Below, in pieces: positions 58,601 through 64,000 of a DNA stretch of 64,000 nt. Below the pieces are notes generated by a model. That model made no database searches. It had not been told where the DNA came from and saw only the letters and a program-made list of their open reading frames with translations. The position numbers and the translations under genes were made by a program. Within the stretch, counting starts at the first letter, position 1, and each line of letters opens with the position of its first letter. The stretch spans positions 3,053,001 through 3,117,000 of the forward strand of contig NC_087392.1 of NCBI RefSeq assembly GCF_963675165.1, read 5' to 3'. The stretch comes from Halichondria panicea. Lineage: Eukaryota > Porifera > Demospongiae > Suberitida > Halichondriidae.

Positions 58601-58788
58601 CCACACAATGTACAGACAAGAGTAAAGTGAGCAAACCGGACAAGTTTGGCCGAAAGACGCAGCCTGTTTCCAATGTTGCAATGTCTGTTCTGTCTGGTGA
58701 CATAAATGATGGCTCTGGTGCATCTGTTTCTATAAACTCGGTAAACATTATAGCATTAGGTGACGAACGAACTGATGGACCGGATTAG
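51197..58788 (+). CDS. NAA15: N-alpha-acetyltransferase 15, NatA auxiliary subunit
   Basis: TPR-rich scaffold that anchors the NAA10 catalytic subunit to the ribosome for co-translational N-terminal acetylation. 20 exons, 901 aa (human NAA15 866): 51197-51262, 51726-51810, 51908-52170, 52461-52601, 52740-52887, 53020-53235, 53820-53926, 53981-54053, 54120-54283, 55236-55388, 56916-57044, 57108-57187, 57248-57317, 57365-57434, 57490-57570, 57625-57816, 57882-57980, 58032-58178, 58314-58411, 58465-58788; phases agree. Family landmarks: [13 protein letters not shown] at the start, [56 protein letters not shown], the Lys-rich [11 protein letters not shown] segment, and the C-terminal helix ending CSKLFP. 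About 65 C-terminal residues after that are unlike vertebrate NAA15. One gene here appears to cover the vertebrate NAA15/NAA16 pair. Confidence 0.96.
52235..52425. repeat. Family A fragment in NAA15 intron 3
   Basis: Contains CATAACTCGAGAAAGAAACA, CGTGACTAGAAGCCTATAG, CACTTCAGTATCATTGAGCA, a short CA tract and GCGCATGCGCAC, in the same order as 61530-61700. Confidence 0.7.
53245..53632. mobile_element. TA-flanked MITE with AAACGCCC motif array
   Basis: Ends TACCGTATTTACTTGATTAA and TTAATCAAGTAAATACGGTA are exact inverted repeats, extending into AAACGCCC/GGGCGTTT. At least six TAAACGCCC-like motifs cluster near both ends. NAA15 intron 6, starting 10 bp after the splice donor. Confidence 0.88.
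54569..54735. mobile_element. Small inverted-repeat element in NAA15 intron 9
   Basis: AAAGGAGAAGAGGGCATGCA pairs with TGTTGCATACCCCCTTCTCC at the other end; an inner pair, ACAAAAACTAAAG with CTTTAGTTTTTGCTC, continues the foldback. A fragment with the same left end lies near 48098 in RBM26 intron 14. Confidence 0.75.
55600..55850. repeat. Family A fragment with (TG)n tract in NAA15 intron 10
   Basis: Starts GCGCAAGCGAGGTATACGG, has a (GT)n run at about 55627-55664, then GCTGCTCAGGGATTA and CTTCTAGTCATGTTTTC, matching family A in reverse orientation. Confidence 0.65.
55961..56069. mobile_element. 93-bp foldback element with GCCTCCAC duplication
   Basis: 55969-56061 begins CTAGTCTCG and ends CGAGACTA, with inner arms CCATACTTT.../...AAAGTATGG and GGGATAC/GTATCCC. 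GCCTCCAC flanks both sides (55961-55968 and 56062-56069). Inside NAA15 intron 10. Confidence 0.82.
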
Positions 58789-59028
58789 GTCTCTTAGCTG
58801 TAGGACTTTTGTTATAGTAGAGTTTATTTTATGAGAGAAAGATGTCTCTAGTAGATCACATTGATTGTGTTGTGTGTTTGTATATAATTGTTGGCCTAAA
58901 TATTAACACTATTCAGAGCATGAAGTCACTAGATCTAGTAATGTAATTATTATTCTTTATAAAAAAAGTCGTCTTCTGAAAGTGGATTACTGGAACATAC
59001 AAATGTTACATAATAAAATATATAATTA

Positions 59029-59184
59029 TACCGTATAGCGGGAAATTTTCATGTTTCAATGCCATGAAACCAAACCCACTAATATTTTGCATGTGAAAAT
59101 ACCAATGTGTGGGAGTTTATCTCAGTTTTAATTTTCGCATTACGCGAAATTTTGCATCCCACAAAAATTTCCCGCTATACGGTA
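59029..59184. mobile_element. TA-flanked MITE, CCGTATAGCGGGAAATTT
   Basis: 156 bp with exact inverted ends TACCGTATAGCGGGAAATTT and AAATTTCCCGCTATACGGTA. The interior matches 21446-21672. Confidence 0.88.
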
Positions 59185-59259
59185 CCCTGCATATACTGTA
59201 AATTTGTAAGGTGCCAATTTACCATTTTGCTCATTAATAATATTTTTAGTGGGAATGCA

Positions 59260-59580
59260 GTTTCAATTCCCTGTAATGGTTTGTTGTTGCGTCTCAATCA
59301 GTGGCATGGTTTAACCGCAGATAGGGCTTGGTAAATTATGCTAGCATAATAATTGCATAATTTTTGGAATAATAGGGAGACTTCTATAGCAAGCATAATT
59401 GAGAATAATACTGAATAGGGCATTAATTAAATTATAATAGTTTGACCCTCAGAGTCTTCACATCTTATAATGTAGCTATAGATAGACATGCATGCATCTA
59501 TAGCATAATTTACCAAGCCCTACCTGCGGTTAAACCATGTCACTGATCGAGAGACGCAACAACAAACCATTATTGAAACT
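59260..59580. repeat. Large inverted repeat with about 80-bp arms
   Basis: Arms 59260-59345 and 59503-59580 are inverted copies (GGTTTGTTGTTGCGTCTC versus GAGACGCAACAACAAACC; GGGCTTGGTAAATTATGC versus GCATAATTTACCAAGCCC). A third partial copy of the inner end (CATAATTTACCAAGGCCTAA) is at about 59987. Probably a foldback transposon. Confidence 0.82.
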
Positions 59581-60941
59581 GAAAAGTTGTGAATTCCACA
59601 TTATTTATGGCACCTTAATTATTATCAGCTGAAGACAAATTAGCAACTAGCAACTAGAATAATACTGAATAGGGCAGAGTCTTCACATCTTATAATGTAG
59701 CTATAGATAGACATCTATTTACAATAGATCTGTTCTGTACTGTAAGCACTAGCCACTATACTATAGGCATGCAGGCATGGAGGAGTATTTTCTCTTTCGG
59801 CACTGGAGGATTATATTCCACTTTCTGTAATGCTCGATCCCGGGCCGATTTTAGAAAGAAAGTTGAGCTAGAGACAACGAGGCTGGGAACGAGGCTACCT
59901 CAGGTAGTCCAACTACTTGACTGGAGTAATGGGTACACCAAACTGGAATAATAGGCTGAAAAAGAATAATAGGCAAAATAAAAACGCATAATTTACCAAG
60001 GCCTAACCGCAGGGCATACATGGCCATGGTCTGTGTTTTACCTTCAGAAGAAGTGCATCGCCACAGATAATACATAGCCCTGTACGTGTTCAAAATCAAT
60101 ATTAAGGGTGTGCGAGTCTAGAGAACGAAATATTTTATTGAAGGATACTATTATAATCAGTGCCACACTAGCCTCGATCGATCCACATGCATATGCATGC
60201 CATGGGGATGCTGTTAATAATTATATTCTTAATGTATTATTTATAGTGGAATGTTTTGCAAATGAACAAGATGAGCAGATAATTTGTCAAGTTGCGATCT
60301 GGCATGCAAGCATACTATACCAGTATAGGTTTTTGTGACAGTATTTTTGCGAAGTAATCCACACTCGCAAATTCCCAAGCACGGTATAAAGTATTATCGT
60401 ATTGCACAGCTAGTAGAATACTATACACTGTATGTATCATTTAATCTGTGTGCTGAGGATGGACTTTAACTTACGAGGTGCAGCTGAATGCATTACGTAA
60501 CCGAGAGTCCATCCGAGTTCAGCATAAAAAACATGTGATTTTGGCTAGGTGTGTTCTGGCGCTGTCATGTGATCTTTAGCCCCGTGTACAGCTTACCTCG
60601 CTACATTTCATTCAACGTCTTGTATATATATTATTAATTTTTCATTTAGGTGTGTTAAATGCACATGCACTAAGTGTGGATTAAGTTATTTAAAGCATGG
60701 TCAACTGACTACATTTAGACTGGCTGGAGATCATGTGATTCGCACTAAAATTATATACATGTTATAATGTATAATTATAGAAGTTGAACAAAACAGAACT
60801 ATCTTTGTCACAGTTGTGAATGAGTAGCTCGATCCTATAACAACATAAATCAGTAATGCAGAGTAATAGTACATAATCTATGCTGGACACATGACATCAG
60901 TCTGATTTGAAAGTTGATCTACTGCGAGTGCGTTGGGCACT

Positions 60942-63898
60942 CTAACTACTCACATCGCTCAGGGCAGTGACCCCAGGCAGCTGTTTTCCTTCCAACAACT
61001 CTAAGCTGGCACCTCCCCCTGTACTCACATGGCTCACTTGCTCTGCCATGCCAAACTTTTCAGCACATGTCGCAGTGTCGCCGCCACCTGTAGGTACATG
61101 TATATAGGAGTTACTTCACATTACACAGTTCGTACTCTGCAGACTATTGAATACTTCTAGAATGAAAGCACCGAGATGTCAAAGCTATATATAACATAAA
61201 GGTACTAATAGCTTATTTTATACACACATTATATCATGATGAACATTTTTGCATTTTGCTGTGCATGCATGCGCAAAGGCAGAATCCAGAATCACAGGGA
61301 AACTCGAAGAGTGGGTAATGATCGACCATGATTGTTTTTAAAAACGATCGTTGCCAAACATCCAAGTCTAATGAATGGCTGCATCAGCAGAGCCTTGCAA
61401 CTCTATTCTCACTATTGCAGCTACCAATAGCTAGCGTTCTAGTGCAGAGCTAACTACTGAGTAGAGTAGCAACAATCCGTGGACAAGTTATTCTACGCAC
61501 TCTTCTGAAAAGGCTGCAATGGCATTCCAAGTAGGCATAACTCGAGAACGATGCAAATCCACGAATTAAAATCCAAGAAAACATAACTAGAAGCCTATAG
61601 AAACTCTTACTTGCACTTCATTGATCCTTGAGCAGCTGTAGCAGTCTACACACGCACACACAAACACACTATCGTATACCTTGCCTGCGCATGCACACTG
61701 AGGCATAACTAGAGCACTAAAGTGCTAATTCCTCGGCTGTTGATAGGAGAAACCAAAGGAGTGCTATACAATATAAAATGCAGTGAGCATGGAATCTGGC
61801 TGGCAGCAACTAACAGGAGCAATAAAACAAACTAGACTAGAAACTTCTGAACTATGATGGGAAGCCTACAGAGGAAGTTGAGATCACGCGCAAAAATATC
61901 GTGCTGAGTCGGCGCTATTTTTATGTCTAGTCAGCAGTTTCACAGATAGCTACTGGCCATCAAGGAAATGAGCGATCTGACTTCTTCCTCACTCCAAGCT
62001 GTACAACATTGATCACTGCACCTGCTTCTAATTTAAAATCTCTCCTAAGGTTTCTCCTAGCCAGATCTACGGAGATGAGACTTATCTTCCTGGATTGAAC
62101 AGGAGTCTGACGTGTACATGTAGGTGACCCGAAGCCAACAAACCATTATCCTCCAGTTGTTAAAGATTAACTACTGTACTATCACCCATTTCTTCTAATG
62201 ACATACCAATAATGGAAGTGGCTCCTTTTTTAGTAGCAAGTACCACTGTCTCCAGTACACTCTTAGAACCAGTAGCAAACTTGTCCATCTCAAACACTCC
62301 AACCGGTCCATTCCAAATAACAGTGGCAGCACGTGTTATAATGCCTGAGAAGGTGGCTATGGAGTCTGGTCCCACATCTAGACCCATCCACCCATCAGGA
62401 ATACCCGAGCCCACTGTTGCTGTGCCAGTCTGTGGGGAGCATGTGAAGTATATTGTACCAAAGGTAATCGATTAGGACCTACAATAGCGTCTTTGTCAAA
62501 CTTGTCAGCAGTGATGAAATCAGTGGGGAGATGAATTTTAACACCTTTCTTCTCAGCCTTAGCCATTAATTTTCCAACAATGCTAGCCCCTTCTTCGTCA
62601 AAGAGAGAAGCACCAATCTGTGATAAAATTAAAAATTTTTAAGAGAATTAGAGCTCACTGTACCTTCATTCCATAAAGTGTCTTCAGGAACGTGTAAGCC
62701 ATTCCACCACCAATGATCATTTCATTGACCTTGTCCAAGAGATTATCGATAAGTTTAATCTTGTCATGGACCTTAGCCCTATTGAGGAAACAGCAGTTAT
62801 TGTATAATTATTAGGCTACGAGATTGTATGTAATTATCATTAGCAATATCTCTCACCCTCCTAAGATAGCCAAAAAGGGTCTCCTAGGGTCACCAAGAGC
62901 CTGTCCAAAGTATGTCAACTCCTTCTTGACTAAAAACCCTGAAGCTCTCTGTGGGAGGTCTATCCCCACCATGGAGCTATGGGCACGGTGAGCTGTCCCA
63001 AACGCATCATTCACATATACATCACCCAGTTTAGTCAGAGATGCCCTAAAAGCCTGCACATCTGCATCTGAAGCCTTGATCTTTTTCCCAGAAGTGTCTT
63101 TACCCTTGCCTTCTTCTTCCACGTGAAACCGAAGATTTTCCAGCAATATGACTGACCCTGATGAAAAAGTTATGTGCATCACACTACAATGAGATTTTGG
63201 ACTTTAAGTTTACTATGGTTAATTCACCTTTGGTCGGATTTAGACATGCAGCCTCCACTTCTGGTCCAACGCAGTCCAACAGGAAAGTAACCTCCCTAAA
63301 CAGAAGGTTGAGTGTTAAGTGCTTATCGGATTTTATCAATTGAAATCGATATGTACTATGATACCGATTGGTCTGCTGTACTAAATAATACAGAAACAGC
63401 TCTAGTTTTATTCTACAAAAGTTTTATACCACAACATTTGCTCCACATGTGTATATACCTGTCCAAAAGCTCCTTCAGCTCTTGGGCCACAGGTGCAAGA
63501 GAATACTTGTCATTCCTGGTGCCCTCTGGTCTGCCCAAGTGGCTCATGAGCACAACACTCTTTGCTCCATTGGTAAGGGCATACTGAATACTTGGCAGTG
63601 CAGCTACAATCCTTTAAAGATAGAAAGAGAAAATAAATGAAAGTTCCAGTGCTAGGGTGACAGTCTATTTCTAACAATGATTCGAACTATTTCATACAGT
63701 ACAATTATACATGTAGACTACCTTTGGTTGCTTGTGATAGTATTTCCTTCCAATGGCACATTGAAATCGACTCTGTATTGTTAAGGCTAAATTTAAAAAA
63801 TGTGTACCTGTACTGTATCTTAAAAACACCAACCTCATTAGAACCCTCTTGTCCCTAAGGTTCAGAGTATCAAGACTGAGCTTACTGAGGAAAGCCAT
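60942..63898 (-). CDS. PGK: Phosphoglycerate kinase
   Basis: Glycolytic enzyme that transfers phosphate from 1,3-bisphosphoglycerate to ADP. Nine exons: 63898-63834, 63772-63722, 63611-63459, 63295-63228, 63157-62857, 62778-62664, 62617-62483, 62429-62207, 61087-60942; phases agree and give 418 aa (human PGK1 417). Visible functional segments: VDFNVP (Asp24, Asn26), Arg39, SHLGRP (His63, Arg66), the hinge-proximal [24 protein letters not shown], nucleotide-site WNGPVGVFE, and GGGDTATC...[14 protein letters not shown] near the C-terminus. All expected catalytic residues are present. The last intron (1.1 kb) holds a family A repeat; the others are short. The start lies 102 bp from the right edge, so most of the promoter is outside the window. 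Confidence 0.97.
61160..61745. repeat. Dispersed repeat family A, copy in PGK last intron
   Basis: Aligns with the GNPDA-intron copy (12245-12905) from CACCGAGATGTCAAAGCTAT to GCATGCACACTGAGGC. It lacks the 29-bp hairpin right arm and has only a short CA tract. It includes a small GATCG inverted pair near 61322-61352. Confidence 0.8.
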
Positions 63899-64000
63899 TT
63901 TGATGTGTGCAGAATTACTTAACTGGAACTAGACTGTAAGTGTAAGGTCAAAGGTCAAGAATAATTGCACGTGTAGAATCTTCTTTCTAGCAAAGCCACC
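63899..64000. promoter_or_regulatory. PGK 5' flank (partial)
   Basis: The last 102 bp lie upstream of the PGK start codon. They probably hold the 5' UTR and proximal promoter; no clear motif is seen apart from CACGTG at 63969-63974. Confidence 0.4.

Larger units (their letters stand above)
58789..60941. other. NAA15-PGK convergent intergenic region
   Basis: 2.15 kb between convergent stop codons. No gene found. AATAAA near 59010 could be the NAA15 polyadenylation signal. The rest is mostly transposon debris, including 59029-59184, 59260-59580 and a duplicated segment (AGTCTTCACATCTTATAATG) at about 59452 and 59678. Confidence 0.6.

Noticed and set aside
1-64000. tRNA, rRNA or other structured RNA genes
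   Set aside because: Reading both strands I found no cloverleaf with A/B boxes or rRNA-like blocks. A covariance-model scan would be the decisive check.

Overview
The window looks like nuclear DNA of an early-branching animal, most likely a demosponge. This is inferred, not proven. Coding is intron-dense, with mostly short GT-AG introns in AT-rich DNA full of short inverted-repeat transposons. The gene set is typically metazoan (PDS5, AP5B1, RBM26/27, NAA15, DHDH, GNPDA, PGK). Two genes have a sponge-like character: a beta-helix/multi-pass membrane protein, and a receptor tyrosine kinase with scavenger-receptor domains. Exon structures were built by hand from splice signals, reading phase and similarity to known families. 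No transcript evidence was available.

Layout, left to right. (1) 1-3057 (+): intronless multi-pass membrane protein with a beta-helix-like ectodomain, cut by the left edge. (2) 4038-11505 (+): receptor tyrosine kinase with four SRCR domains and a Frizzled-like cysteine-rich domain. (3) 11731-14973 (-): glucosamine-6-phosphate deaminase. (4) 15441-29165 (+): cohesin regulator PDS5 in 37 exons, with a complete intronless seven-helix receptor gene nested in intron 9 (20215-21360, +). (5) 29878-33445 (+): dihydrodiol dehydrogenase. (6) 34659-40156 (-): AP-5 adaptor subunit beta. (7) 40371-49915 (+): RNA-binding protein RBM26/27. (8) 51197-58788 (+): NatA auxiliary subunit NAA15/16. (9) 60942-63898 (-): phosphoglycerate kinase, complete.

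The genes are housekeeping and signalling genes with no operon-like relationship. Two pairs are head-to-head over short gaps (GNPDA/PDS5, 467 bp; AP5B1/RBM26, 214 bp) and may share promoters. Three pairs converge (RTK/GNPDA, DHDH/AP5B1, NAA15/PGK).

The most unusual material is non-coding. It includes 57-93-bp palindromic elements bounded by 8-9-bp direct repeats; six inverted-repeat elements of unrelated interior that share the end CCGTAT(A) or CCATATA next to TA; a larger MITE with perfect 36-bp arms and a 7-bp target duplication; a degenerate copy of PDS5 exon 31 about 6.5 kb downstream of the original; a CA microsatellite that runs straight into the splice acceptor of a kinase exon; and a six-unit 90-bp tandem array in an RBM26 intron.
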